From assembly GCA_041180785.1 (NCBI GenBank), contig JBEGQV010000194.1, forward strand, positions 1-8,812: a stretch of DNA of 8,812 bases, in the 5' to 3' direction. A model generated the notes under the pieces. The model was not told the DNA's origin and made no database searches. It was given only the letters and a program-made list of their open reading frames with translations. Both the position numbers and the translations under genes were made by a program. Source of the stretch: Sandaracinomonas sp041180785. Lineage in GTDB: Bacteria; Bacteroidota; Bacteroidia; Cytophagales; Spirosomataceae. Shown one piece after another: positions 1 through 6,852 of this stretch. Numbering within the stretch: position 1 is the stretch's first letter; each line of letters begins with the position of its first letter.

Positions 1-1184
1 TTGTAGCCGTCATTAATATTTCCTAAGACCTTGTAGTGGTCGAGCAGGGCACCCACAATCATTGGAAAGACAATACCACCACCAGAGCCAGCCATGCCGC
101 CGATTCCAATGACAGAACTGATCGCTTTTTTAGGGAACATGTCGGTTGCGATGGAATAGATGTTTGCTGACCATGCTTGGTGAGCCGCTGCAGCTAAGGA
201 AATTAAAGCAACTGCTTGCCAGATGTTGTCGCAGTAGCGAGCGGCCATGATCGGTACCACGGCTAAGGCAAAGCTTAGCATTGAAGTTTTTCTTGCCTTA
301 AAACTTGGCCATCCCTTGTTGATTAACCAACCCGATAACCAGCCTCCTCCGATACTACCCACGGTTGTTGCGGTATAGACTACGATTAATTCTAAACTTG
401 GTTTTTTAAGGTCTAATTCGAAGCGCTCCTTGAAGTAAGAAGGGAGCCAGAATAAGAAGAACCACCAGATAGGGTCCGTAAGCATTTTTCCAAAGAAAAA
501 TGCCCAAGTTTGTTTATAGCCAAACAATGATGCCCATTTGACAGGTTCAACGTTGTCTTCTTTTTCATCTTTATCGGAATGAATATAATCGAACTCTTCT
601 TGGGTTAATTGCTTATGTTTCGCAGGCGCTTCATAGTAAATCATCCAGAAAATCAACCAAACAAAACCGATGGCACCTGTAACGATGAAGGCCATTTCCC
701 AACCATAAACACCCAATAACCAGGGTACCATGATGGGTGCTGCAACGGCTCCAATGTTTGCTCCTGAATTAAAAATACCTGTTGCCAAGGCACGTTCTTT
801 TTTAGGGAACCATTCTGCTACGGATTTGATGGCAGCAGGGAAGTTTCCGGATTCTCCAACTCCCAATAAGGCACGCATGAACGCGAAACTCATGGTACCA
901 GTGGCAGCGGCATGTAAAATAGCTGCGATACTCCAAACAACGATGGAAATGGTGTAGCCTAATTTTGTCCCGATTCGGTCGATAATACCACCAAAGCTTA
1001 ATAATCCCAAGGCATAGGCCGCTTGGAAGGCGATGACAATGTTGGAATAATCAGTTTCGGACCAGTTGAATTGATCTTCGAGTGCTGGTTTTAATAGACC
1101 AATGACTTGTCGGTCGAGGTAATTAATCGTTGTGGCGAAGAACAATAATGCACAAATTCGCCAGCGGTAGTTTCCTATTTTCAT
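1..1184 (-). CDS. exuT: Hexuronate transporter, MFS anion:cation symporter family (3' end cut by window edge)
   Basis: Inner-membrane major facilitator permease, most likely a proton-coupled importer of galacturonate/glucuronate. The 394 residues present read without interruption to the left edge; family members are about 420-430 aa, so only the last helix or tail is missing. Seen: a first hydrophobic helix (about 8-22) ending in NYLDRQ (21-26), the MFS loop motif GGIIDRIGTKLG (65-76), the family motif RALLGVGESGNFPAAIK (104-120), a charged central loop (about 185-220) and further hydrophobic helices after it. The ATG at 1184 is the first possible start, because an in-frame TAA lies at 1188-1190. 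It begins 18 nt after the eda stop, as the fifth visible gene of the hexuronate operon. The substrate is inferred from family type and neighbours; ACS-family permeases for other sugar acids look similar, so specificity is not proven by sequence. Confidence 0.88.
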   Translation of the reverse strand, partial: MKIGNYRWRICALLFFATTINYLDRQVIGLLKPALEDQFNWSETDYSNIVIAFQAAYALGLLSFGGIIDRIGTKLGYTISIVVWSIAAILHAAATGTMSFAFMRALLGVGESGNFPAAIKSVAEWFPKKERALATGIFNSGANIGAVAAPIMVPWLLGVYGWEMAFIVTGAIGFVWLIFWMIYYEAPAKHKQLTQEEFDYIHSDKDEKEDNVEPVKWASLFGYKQTWAFFFGKMLTDPIWWFFLFWLPSYFKERFELDLKKPSLELIVVYTATTVGSIGGGWLSGWLINKGWPSFKARKTSMLSFALAVVPIMAARYCDNIWQAVALISLAAAAHQAWSANIYSIATDMFPKKAISSVIGIGGMAGSGGGIVFPMIVGALLDHYKVLGNINDGY

Positions 1185-1202
1185 TGTTTAGAGGGTTTCG
1201 AC

Positions 1203-1865
1203 CTACAAGGTGCGATAAGTTTGGATTAAATCAGCTATAATATTAGTAATTTTTTGATAATTTTTTTCATTTATCAAATTTGATGGAAATAATTGCGAGC
1301 CCATGCCGACTGCTTTTGCACCGGCGCTAAACCAAGTTGTTAAGCTTTCACGAGTGGGTTCCACGCCACCTGTTACCATAATTTTTGAATGAGGCATCGG
1401 GCCCATGAGTCCTTTTACAAACGCGGGACCCACGACATTTCCTGGAAATATTTTTACATATTTAGCGCCTAATAATTCTGCATTTCTGATTTCAGTAAGC
1501 GTCATCGTACCTGGCATCCAAGGGATGTCGTGTTTAGCACAAATTTCGCCAACTTCCGCCGTTGTGAAAGGCTGAAGCATAAAATCTGCCCCCATGTCGA
1601 TGAACTGTTTGGCTTGTTTGGCATCATAAATGGTGCCGATGCCAAGTACCAAATCTGGACACTCCTTCTCCGTAAACTCCACCAATTTGGCAAATAATGC
1701 CGGAGCTTCTACACCCCGATTCGTAAATTCAAATACACGGATGCCACCATCGTAACAAGCTTTTAAGACGCTTTTTGCGATGGTTTCATCCGGATTAAAA
1801 AACAGAGGAACGATGGGAGTTTCTTCAATGCGTGAATAAACGGTTGCTGAATTATTTCTAGCCAT
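1203..1865 (-). CDS. eda: KDPG aldolase (2-dehydro-3-deoxyphosphogluconate aldolase)
   Basis: Class I aldolase that cleaves 2-keto-3-deoxy-6-phosphogluconate into pyruvate and glyceraldehyde 3-phosphate, the last step of hexuronate breakdown, in the cytoplasm. The 220-aa protein has the usual family length and a single TIM-barrel domain. Expected active-site residues are visible: Glu46 in FEFTNRG, Arg50, Thr78 in GIGT, and the Schiff-base Lys138 in KYVKIFPG; MVTGGVEPT (163-171) forms the phosphate-side loop. The KDPG aldolase family also includes 4-hydroxy-2-oxoglutarate and 6-phospho-galactonate aldolases, but the kinase next door makes KDPG the natural substrate. The ATG starts 2 nt after the kdgK stop, so the two are almost certainly on one transcript. 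There is no Shine-Dalgarno sequence; the leader is A/T-rich, as is usual in Bacteroidota. Confidence 0.95.
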   Translation of the reverse strand: MARNNSATVYSRIEETPIVPLFFNPDETIAKSVLKACYDGGIRVFEFTNRGVEAPALFAKLVEFTEKECPDLVLGIGTIYDAKQAKQFIDMGADFMLQPFTTAEVGEICAKHDIPWMPGTMTLTEIRNAELLGAKYVKIFPGNVVGPAFVKGLMGPMPHSKIMVTGGVEPTRESLTTWFSAGAKAVGMGSQLFPSNLINEKNYQKITNIIADLIQTYRTL

Positions 1866-1867
1866 AA

Positions 1868-2878
1868 TTATCTTTTTAAACGTCCTGAAAGGTCGCCCGA
1901 CAGAACTAATTCTACTTCTTCTAGGTTAGCAAGGTTAATATCACCTTCGATGGTGTGTTTTAAGGCAGACGCCGCTACGCCGAAGCGTAGCGAATCTTCT
2001 TCACTCATGCCCATGACATTTCCGTAGATATATCCGGCCATAAAGGCATCTCCACCGCCAATGCGGTCGACGATTTGCGAAATTTCAACGGTTTCCGTTT
2101 TGATTAAATTTTCTCCATCAAATCCAACGGCAGCAAGGGTGTTTTGTGAGGCCGAAATTTGACCGCGTTTGGTATTGATAATTTTTTTCAAACGAGGAAA
2201 GCGTGCCATGATTTGTCGAGAAATCGACTCAAAATTGCTTTTATATTGTCCATCTGAAACAATGCCCAGAATGTCATCTGCATCTCCTTTACCGCAAACA
2301 ATGATGTCGCATCCTTCAATCAATGCGGGCATGACCTCTTGAACGGATTTTCCATACTGCCATAAATTTTTGCGGTAATTTACATCGGCAGAAACGGTAA
2401 TTCCCATTTCATTGGCTGTTTTAATTGCTGCTTTTACTGCTTGCGCTGCGGCATCGGAAATGGCGGGAGTGATTCCCGTCCAATGGAACCATTGGGCATC
2501 TTGTAAGATTTCAACCCAATTAAATTCGTTGGGGTGCAAGGTAGCGAAAGAAGAATCTGCGCGATCATACACTACCTTAGACGGACGCATGGCTGCGCCG
2601 AATTCGGTAAAGTAAAGGCCTAATCGGTCGCCTCCATAATTGACAAATGACATATCAACACCCACTTTTCTAAAGTAGGAGGTGGCCGCTTTTCCCATTT
2701 CGTTATCAGGGAATTTCGTCACATGGGCAGCTGGGAGTCCCCAATGTGCCAAGGAAGCAATAACATTCGCTTCACCGCCACCAAAGGTTAGGTTTAATGA
2801 TTCCGCTTGAATAATTCGACCATATCCTGGAGGGCTTAAGCGACCCATGATTTCGCCGAAACTTACAATTTTTTTCAT
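1868..2878 (-). CDS. kdgK: 2-keto-3-deoxygluconate (KDG) kinase, PfkB/ribokinase family
   Basis: Cytoplasmic sugar kinase that phosphorylates KDG with ATP to give KDPG, feeding Eda. At 336 aa it is of normal PfkB length. Seen: N-terminal substrate-side motif GGGEANVIASLAHWG (33-47), the KDG-kinase-like segment SADVNYRKNLW (163-173), and the PfkB signature DRIGGGDAFMAG (271-282) with the presumed catalytic base Asp277. ALKHTIEGDIN (305-315) closes the nucleotide site. The reading frame stays open upstream to an ATG at 2908, but that start would overlap uxaC by 29 nt and add ten residues (MLPTFLISNK) before the normal PfkB beginning MKKIVSFGE. I therefore take the ATG at 2878, which sits 1 nt after the uxaC stop (TAA-G-ATG) and suggests translational coupling. 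A fructokinase is a possible alternative but fits the operon less well. Confidence 0.94.
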   Translation of the reverse strand: MKKIVSFGEIMGRLSPPGYGRIIQAESLNLTFGGGEANVIASLAHWGLPAAHVTKFPDNEMGKAATSYFRKVGVDMSFVNYGGDRLGLYFTEFGAAMRPSKVVYDRADSSFATLHPNEFNWVEILQDAQWFHWTGITPAISDAAAQAVKAAIKTANEMGITVSADVNYRKNLWQYGKSVQEVMPALIEGCDIIVCGKGDADDILGIVSDGQYKSNFESISRQIMARFPRLKKIINTKRGQISASQNTLAAVGFDGENLIKTETVEISQIVDRIGGGDAFMAGYIYGNVMGMSEEDSLRFGVAASALKHTIEGDINLANLEEVELVLSGDLSGRLKR

Positions 2879-2879
2879 C

Positions 2880-4283
2880 TTATTCGAAATTAAAAAAGTT
2901 GGCAGCATTATGGTAGCTGATATCTTGTACCATTTTACCTAGCCATGCCATGTCTGCAGGAAGTTCTCCATTTTCTACATCCTGACCAATCAAGTTACAA
3001 AGAATTCTTCTGAAATACTCATGTCGAGGAAAGGACAAGAAACTACGGGAGTCGGTTAGCATACCAACAAAATGACTCAAAAGCCCCATGTTCGACAAGG
3101 CATTGATTTGTTTTTCCATGCCATCTTTTTGGTCAAGGAACCACCATCCTGAGCCAAATTGCATTTTGCCCACAATGGTTCCGTCTTGGAAATTACCAAT
3201 CATGGTAGCTAACAATTCGTTGTCGCGTGGATTTAAGTTATATAAAATGGTTTTGGCCAATTGGTTGGTAGAGTCCAGGTGGTTCAGGAATTTCGACAAA
3301 GGTTTTGCTTGTTCAAAATCACCGATGGAATCGAAGCCGGTATCTGGACCTAAGGCTCCCAATAGTCGGGCGTTGTTATTACGCAAAGCACCCAGGTGGA
3401 ATTGTTGTGTCCATCCTTTTTCGTGGTCTAAATGAGCAAAGAATACGAGCATGGCAGATTTAAATTGCCATTTTTCTTTATGGGAAATTAATTTTCCACT
3501 CATTAAGCGACTAAAGATCAATTCGATGTCTTGGTCCGCATAGTCCTCTGCGTAGATTTGTTCCAGTCCGTGGTCAGAAAGTCGACCCCCCATGGCATGG
3601 AAGAAGTCGTGTCGCGCACGAATGGCAGCTTTGTAGTCATCTAAATTTGAAATTTCCTTACCTATGACGTCTGCTAATTTGTTGACATATTCAACAAAGC
3701 TAAGCTCATCGTCTACGGCCATGGCTTTGTCTGGTCGGAAAGTAGGTAATACTTTGATGGCATATCCTGAGTCGGCAATGGCCTTGTGGAATTCCAAGGT
3801 ATCAGTAGGATCGTCGGTAGTACAAACCACTTCTACTTTCATTTTAAGCAATAGGTTGCGAACAGAGAAGTCTTTTGTTCGAATCAAGGCGTTGCAGTGA
3901 TCATAGATGCGTTTTGCAGAATCTTTGTTGAGCACCTCTGTTACGCCAAAATAGCGCTGAAGCTCCAAGTGGGTCCAGTGGTACAAAGGGTTTCGCATGG
4001 TATACGGAACCGTTTCTGCCCATTTCATGAATTTTTCTTCATCAGAGGCGTTGCCAGTGATGTATTTTTCGTCTACGCCATGAGTTCGCATCGCTCTCCA
4101 TTTGTAGTGATCGCCGTATAACCACAATTGGGTAATGTTCTCGAACTGCTTATCTTCCGCAATTTGTTGCGGAATCAGGTGGTTATGATAATCGACAATC
4201 GGCATATCCCTTGCATAATCATGATAAAGTGATTTTGCTGTTTCGGATTGTAGGAGGAAGTGTTCGTTTAGGAATTGTTTCAT
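2880..4283 (-). CDS. uxaC: Glucuronate/galacturonate isomerase
   Basis: Uronate isomerase of the amidohydrolase superfamily. It converts D-glucuronate to D-fructuronate and D-galacturonate to D-tagaturonate in the cytoplasm, the first step after uptake. The 467-aa length matches the family. Seen: metal-ligand motif DYHNHL (31-36, His33 and His35), the uronate-isomerase block RNPLYHWTHLELQRYFGV (97-114), a CTTDDPTD segment in the middle of the protein, and the C-terminal block MLTDSRSFLSFPRHEYF that carries conserved catalytic and substrate residues of UxaC. It lies 63 nt after uxaB and 1 nt before kdgK. The leader holds two overlapping inverted repeats, one arm of which ends 5 nt before this start codon, so expression relative to uxaB may be adjusted there (inference). 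With UxaB as partner, galacturonate/tagaturonate is the likelier branch. Confidence 0.97.
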   Translation of the reverse strand: MKQFLNEHFLLQSETAKSLYHDYARDMPIVDYHNHLIPQQIAEDKQFENITQLWLYGDHYKWRAMRTHGVDEKYITGNASDEEKFMKWAETVPYTMRNPLYHWTHLELQRYFGVTEVLNKDSAKRIYDHCNALIRTKDFSVRNLLLKMKVEVVCTTDDPTDTLEFHKAIADSGYAIKVLPTFRPDKAMAVDDELSFVEYVNKLADVIGKEISNLDDYKAAIRARHDFFHAMGGRLSDHGLEQIYAEDYADQDIELIFSRLMSGKLISHKEKWQFKSAMLVFFAHLDHEKGWTQQFHLGALRNNNARLLGALGPDTGFDSIGDFEQAKPLSKFLNHLDSTNQLAKTILYNLNPRDNELLATMIGNFQDGTIVGKMQFGSGWWFLDQKDGMEKQINALSNMGLLSHFVGMLTDSRSFLSFPRHEYFRRILCNLIGQDVENGELPADMAWLGKMVQDISYHNAANFFNFE

Positions 4284-4288
4284 AAAAT

Positions 4289-4345
4289 GTGATTAATGAA
4301 TCTATGTGACTAAAGTGACTAACATTAATCACTTTAGTCACTTTA
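4289..4345 (-). repeat. Two overlapping inverted repeats between uxaB and uxaC
   Basis: The 63-nt gap between uxaB and uxaC is almost filled by symmetrical sequence. Repeat B is a perfect 13-bp inverted repeat, GTGACTAAAGTGA at 4306-4318 and TCACTTTAGTCAC at 4329-4341, with a 10-nt loop. Repeat A is a perfect 10-bp inverted repeat, GTGATTAATG at 4289-4298 and CATTAATCAC at 4323-4332. They share bases 4329-4332, and one arm of B lies inside the loop of A, so the two simple hairpins exclude each other. Within B the sequence is also a 9-nt tandem: TCACTTTA recurs at 4329 and 4338, GTGACT at 4306 and 4315. There is no T-run after the stem on the minus strand, so it is not a typical intrinsic terminator. 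It may be an mRNA processing or stability hairpin, a translational switch for uxaC, an operator, or a copy of a dispersed repeat. Confidence 0.75.
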
Positions 4346-4346
4346 T

Positions 4347-5807
4347 TTAAACATATTTTTCAACTGCTTCTTTAAATCCAGGTAGGGCAGACAGGTCTTG
4401 GCCCCAGAGGGAAGTATCGGCTAATATTTCATTTAGGTTAAAGTGTTGCCATGCTTGGTAGAAATAAGGTGCGAAGTCGCATTGGATGGGATAATATTCC
4501 CCATTGCTTTCTCCATAATAAACGCCATTTACTTCTTTTATGGCATGCATAAATTGCAAATAGGCAGCAAATCCCATAGCAAATGATTCTGGGGCTTTGC
4601 CAAAAATTTTATAATAATTAACCAAAAGAGGGATGTTTCGCATCTTCATTTTGGTGGTATATTGAACGGTAATATCAATCAATTTATGGTTGATAAATGG
4701 ATTGCGGAATCGGTCGAGTACTGCTCTTCCGAAACGATCGGCCACTTTGAAGTCCATTTTATAGGGGATAGCAGGAGCTAATTCAGACAACATGAGGTTC
4801 ATGACCAATTTGCCTAGATCGCCATTTGCCATCACATCTTTTACTAAACGGAACCCTGATAAATACGACATGCCGCATAATAAAGTGTGGGTTCCGTTTA
4901 GTAAACGAAGTTTCAATTCACGGTGGATTTCAATGTCTTCTTGAATAATCACACCCGGATCAGCTTGCGCAAATCCAAGAACTTTTTTCACCTGTTCGTT
5001 CCCCTGAATGGCCCAAAGTGCATATACTTCCGATTGGATGATCAGGTCGTCTTTGTAGCCTAATTTTTCTTCCAATTCGGCGATGGTTTCTGCGTCTGGT
5101 TTTCCAGGAACAATACGGTCTACGAGGGAATTACAAAAATGATTGTTTTCAGTAAGCCAAGTAACAAAATCCGCAGATAATTGGTGTTCTTCACACAATT
5201 GAAGTAAAATCCCTTTTAGTACATCGCCGTTATTGATGATTAATTCGGTTGGGATAATCACCATACCACCGGCTGCGCTTCCCTCAAAGTGGGTATAGCG
5301 TGCGTGTAAGAAGGATAATAATTTTGCAGGGAACGATTTTGGACACCCCTCAAATAGGTGGTCGCCAGCAACATACTGAATGCCCACTTCTGTGGTATTC
5401 GAAAGTACGATTTTCATTTCGGGATTGCTTGCACAAGCAAGGATTTGATCCCAATCGGAATTGGCGTTGATGGTACGCGAGATACTACCATTTACCAAGT
5501 ATTTTTCTACTTCTTTCCCGTTTTCAACACCCTTGATACAATGTGTAAACAGGTTTTGCTGATGCTGGAAGGCATCTGCACCCCCTTTTGCGGTAGATTT
5601 TACGACAACGATTCTGCCTTTGAAGATGCCCTTTTTGTTGGCTTTGTCAACAAAGTAGTCGCACAATCCACGAAGTAAAACGCCGGTGCCAAATTGTAAA
5701 ATTTTCTCAGGGTATTGCAAGGCTTCTGCAGAAGGAAGTTCGAGCGGAAGTCCGGCTTTAAAATCTGCCTGAGAAATCAGTGATGGATGTAGGGTTTTTG
5801 TAGCCAT
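4347..5807 (-). CDS. uxaB: Tagaturonate reductase (altronate oxidoreductase)
   Basis: NAD(H)-dependent reductase of the polyol-specific long-chain (mannitol) dehydrogenase superfamily; reduces D-tagaturonate to D-altronate in the cytoplasm. The 486-aa length is normal for UxaB. Seen: the Rossmann-type start KILQFGTGVLLRG (35-47), a second nucleotide-side segment VLSNTTEVG (134-142), FCNSLVDRIVPG (224-235), and the family catalytic triad spaced K-x4-N-x2-H as Lys299, Asn304 and His307 in KLRLLNGTHTLL. UxuB (fructuronate reductase) is a related alternative, but the N-terminal sequence is of UxaB type. It is the first gene of the hexuronate operon: a terminator ends the preceding block at 5859, leaving only about 51 nt for a promoter. 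I found no convincing TTG/TAnnTTTG pair there. The ATG at 5807 gives the expected N-terminus. Confidence 0.94.
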   Translation of the reverse strand: MATKTLHPSLISQADFKAGLPLELPSAEALQYPEKILQFGTGVLLRGLCDYFVDKANKKGIFKGRIVVVKSTAKGGADAFQHQQNLFTHCIKGVENGKEVEKYLVNGSISRTINANSDWDQILACASNPEMKIVLSNTTEVGIQYVAGDHLFEGCPKSFPAKLLSFLHARYTHFEGSAAGGMVIIPTELIINNGDVLKGILLQLCEEHQLSADFVTWLTENNHFCNSLVDRIVPGKPDAETIAELEEKLGYKDDLIIQSEVYALWAIQGNEQVKKVLGFAQADPGVIIQEDIEIHRELKLRLLNGTHTLLCGMSYLSGFRLVKDVMANGDLGKLVMNLMLSELAPAIPYKMDFKVADRFGRAVLDRFRNPFINHKLIDITVQYTTKMKMRNIPLLVNYYKIFGKAPESFAMGFAAYLQFMHAIKEVNGVYYGESNGEYYPIQCDFAPYFYQAWQHFNLNEILADTSLWGQDLSALPGFKEAVEKYV

Positions 5808-5858
5808 CTTAAAATGTTGCTTTTCTTATTAAAAGGCTATTAAATGCTTTATTTACCT

Positions 5859-5888
5859 AAAAATCCCCTAAAAATGTAGGGGATTTTT
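5859..5888 (-). terminator. Intrinsic terminator after the DUF3467 gene
   Basis: A perfect 12-bp stem, AAAAATCCCCTA (5859-5870) with TAGGGGATTTTT (5877-5888), encloses a 6-nt loop. On the minus strand it begins 22 nt after the DUF3467 stop codon and ends in a T5 run, so it fits a Rho-independent terminator for that gene. The A-run on the opposite arm would also give a U-run on the plus strand, but no plus-strand gene is seen to need it. It insulates the hexuronate operon from transcription coming from the rpoC side. Confidence 0.85.
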
Positions 5889-5910
5889 CCGGATAAATTT
5901 TCTAAAACGT

Positions 5911-6234
5911 TTACGCTTCGCCTATTGGGCCATTATAGTTCAGTGGAAAATCGAAACCACCGAGGTCGTTCTCCTTTGAAATGGAGCCAAAGTTCTCTTC
6001 GTACTTGGAAATATTTTCTTGTAGCGCATTCAACAGGCGAAGGGCGTGGTCAGGTGTCATGACAACCCTCGACTTCACCTTACCCTTGGGAATACCTGGT
6101 AACACGCGAATAAAGTCCATGACGAACTCACTTGGGGAATGGGCGATTAGGGCCAGGTTTACATAAGCACCTTCTGCAATCTCTTCTGGCAATTCGATAT
6201 TTAATTGATTTTCTTCTGGGTTGGGTTGTTTCAT
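5911..6234 (-). CDS. DUF3467 family protein, function unknown
   Basis: A 107-aa soluble protein of unknown biochemical role. It matches my recollection of the DUF3467 family: EGAYVNLALIAHSPSEF (21-37), then DFIRVLPGIPKGKVKSRVVM (40-59) and TPDHALRLLNALQENI (60-75), followed by an acidic, Gly/Pro-rich tail. There is no signal peptide, membrane segment or Cys metal cluster. The frame is open to an ATG at 6273, but that adds 13 residues (MIESYDTTIKPTN) not typical of the family, and its start would lie within the proposed promoter at 6271-6301, upstream of the expected transcription start. I therefore choose the ATG at 6234. In many Bacteroidota, to my knowledge, a DUF3467 gene directly follows rpoC, which suggests a housekeeping role; here hicAB lies in between. 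It is transcribed from its own promoter and ended by the hairpin at 5859-5888. Confidence 0.88.
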   Translation of the reverse strand: MKQPNPEENQLNIELPEEIAEGAYVNLALIAHSPSEFVMDFIRVLPGIPKGKVKSRVVMTPDHALRLLNALQENISKYEENFGSISKENDLGGFDFPLNYNGPIGEA

Positions 6235-6243
6235 GTTGGTTGG

Positions 6244-6274
6244 TTTGATAGTAGTATCATATGATTCTATCAAA
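6244..6274. promoter_or_regulatory. Inverted repeat across the DUF3467 promoter start region
   Basis: TTTGATAG (6244-6251) and CTATCAAA (6267-6274) form a perfect 8-bp inverted repeat with a 15-nt spacer. Inside the spacer lies a 10-bp perfect palindrome, ATCATATGAT (6256-6265). The right arm overlaps the proposed -7 element (6271-6278) and the palindrome sits about where transcription would begin. Because one arm would not be transcribed from that promoter, a DNA operator is more plausible than an RNA hairpin. No binding protein can be named. Confidence 0.4.
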
Positions 6275-6301
6275 GTTATAGGTTAATTAAAGTTCTACCA
6301 A
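6271..6301 (-). promoter_or_regulatory. Bacteroidota-type promoter for the DUF3467 gene
   Basis: On the minus strand TTG (6301-6299) is followed by 20 nt and then TAACTTTG (6278-6271), an exact match to the Bacteroidota primary sigma-factor consensus (TTG near -33, TAnnTTTG near -7). Transcription should start at about 6263-6266, giving a leader of about 30 nt before the ATG at 6234. The TTG lies inside the 3' end of hicB. The match is by eye only. Confidence 0.6.
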
Positions 6302-6661
6302 TTCTTGTCCAAGTTTTTTTAGACCATTTAAGATTTTGATTTTTTGCTGGCTCCTAGGTTTGGAATAACCGCTTAGATAATGTTGTAATTGTCTTTGATT
6401 AATGCCTGTGAGGCGTTCGATTCCAGCCAAGGTGATAATTCCTTTGTAATAATTTAATAGGCTTGAAATATCATATTTCCATTTGATTTCCATATTTTGA
6501 ATTGGTAAATTGTTTTCTTTTAAAAAAAGATTATACCCTTTTATGGCTTCTTGTTTTGCCTCATCTATGGTTTCTCCACATCCATATGCTCCATCAAAAT
6601 TCTCAGAATAGGCACAAAATAAATCTTCTGATCGCTCAATTGTTATGATGTATGTTTTCAT
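6287..6661 (-). CDS. hicB: HicB family antitoxin with C-terminal helix-turn-helix
   Basis: Antitoxin of a type II HicAB module: it binds and neutralises HicA and probably represses its own operon. The 124-aa protein has the usual two parts. Residues 1-60 are the HicB-type, partly degraded RNase-H-like fold (MKTYIITIERSEDLFCAYSE, then the typical GYGCGETIDEA-like stretch at 25-35 and the helix AIKGYNLFLKENNLP at 39-53). Residues about 74-112 are a helix-turn-helix (ITLAGIERLTGINQRQLQHY, then SGYSKPR) of XRE-like character. The ATG overlaps the hicA stop by 4 nt (ATGA), so translation is probably coupled and toxin and antitoxin are made in step. Gene order toxin-then-antitoxin is typical for hicAB. 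A near-perfect palindrome in the hicA promoter is a candidate binding site. Confidence 0.88.
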   Translation of the reverse strand: MKTYIITIERSEDLFCAYSENFDGAYGCGETIDEAKQEAIKGYNLFLKENNLPIQNMEIKWKYDISSLLNYYKGIITLAGIERLTGINQRQLQHYLSGYSKPRSQQKIKILNGLKKLGQELVEL

Positions 6662-6837
6662 TTTAATTTCATTAATTTTCTAAGCTTCAATTCTAGACCC
6701 TTAACTATTTCTTTCGAGCCATGATACGGCACGGGTACTGAAATTTCATTTTTGATATAGATATAGTGGCTGCCATTAATTCTGTTTAATAACCAGCCTT
6801 GTGACTGTATGAGCATGTGAAATTCTTTGGATTTCAT
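6658..6837 (-). CDS. hicA: HicA family mRNA interferase toxin
   Basis: Small toxin of the HicAB module; family members cleave mRNA and block translation in the cytoplasm until bound by HicB. The 59-aa product (MKSKEFHMLIQSQGW at the start, ending LRKLMKLK) has normal HicA length and shows the double-stranded-RNA-binding-like fold pattern: first helix, GW turn (14-15), then NGSHYIYIKN (21-30) with the presumed catalytic His24 in the GSH motif, then VPVPYHGSKEIVKG (34-47), the usual 'PxHxxKE-like' segment before the last helix. It looks intact, with catalytic His present and no frameshift. The TGA stop overlaps the hicB start codon (ATGA). A Bacteroidota-type promoter lies immediately upstream, with a very short leader of roughly 10 nt. 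Confidence 0.87.
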   Translation of the reverse strand: MKSKEFHMLIQSQGWLLNRINGSHYIYIKNEISVPVPYHGSKEIVKGLELKLRKLMKLK

Positions 6838-6852
6838 GTAATTAGTGGTTTA

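Noticed and set aside
1502..1693. Minus-strand open frame of 63 codons overlapping eda in another frame
   Set aside because: It is embedded in the KDPG aldolase gene, whose own frame holds all active-site residues.
2879..2908. Upstream ATG at 2908 as the kdgK start
   Set aside because: It would add ten residues not found at PfkB N-termini and overlap uxaC; the ATG at 2878 gives the standard MKKIVSFGE start.
3088..3435. Plus-strand open frame of 115 codons inside uxaC
   Set aside because: It lies wholly antisense within a well-conserved gene, has no family features and no promoter; it is a by-product of uxaC codon use.
4306..4341. The 13-bp hairpin as an intrinsic terminator of uxaB
   Set aside because: The stem is A/T-rich and is not followed by a T-run on the minus strand, and uxaC continues the same pathway directly after it.
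5358..5678. Plus-strand open frame of 106 codons inside uxaB
   Set aside because: Antisense shadow of uxaB, with no recognisable domain and no leader.
5871..5878. TACATTTT on the minus strand as a -7 element for uxaB
   Set aside because: It differs from TAnnTTTG at the last base, lies inside the terminator hairpin, and has no TTG at the proper distance upstream.
6283..6290. TTAATTAA palindrome at the hicB 3' end
   Set aside because: Short A/T-only symmetry is expected by chance in this composition and overlaps the stop codon.
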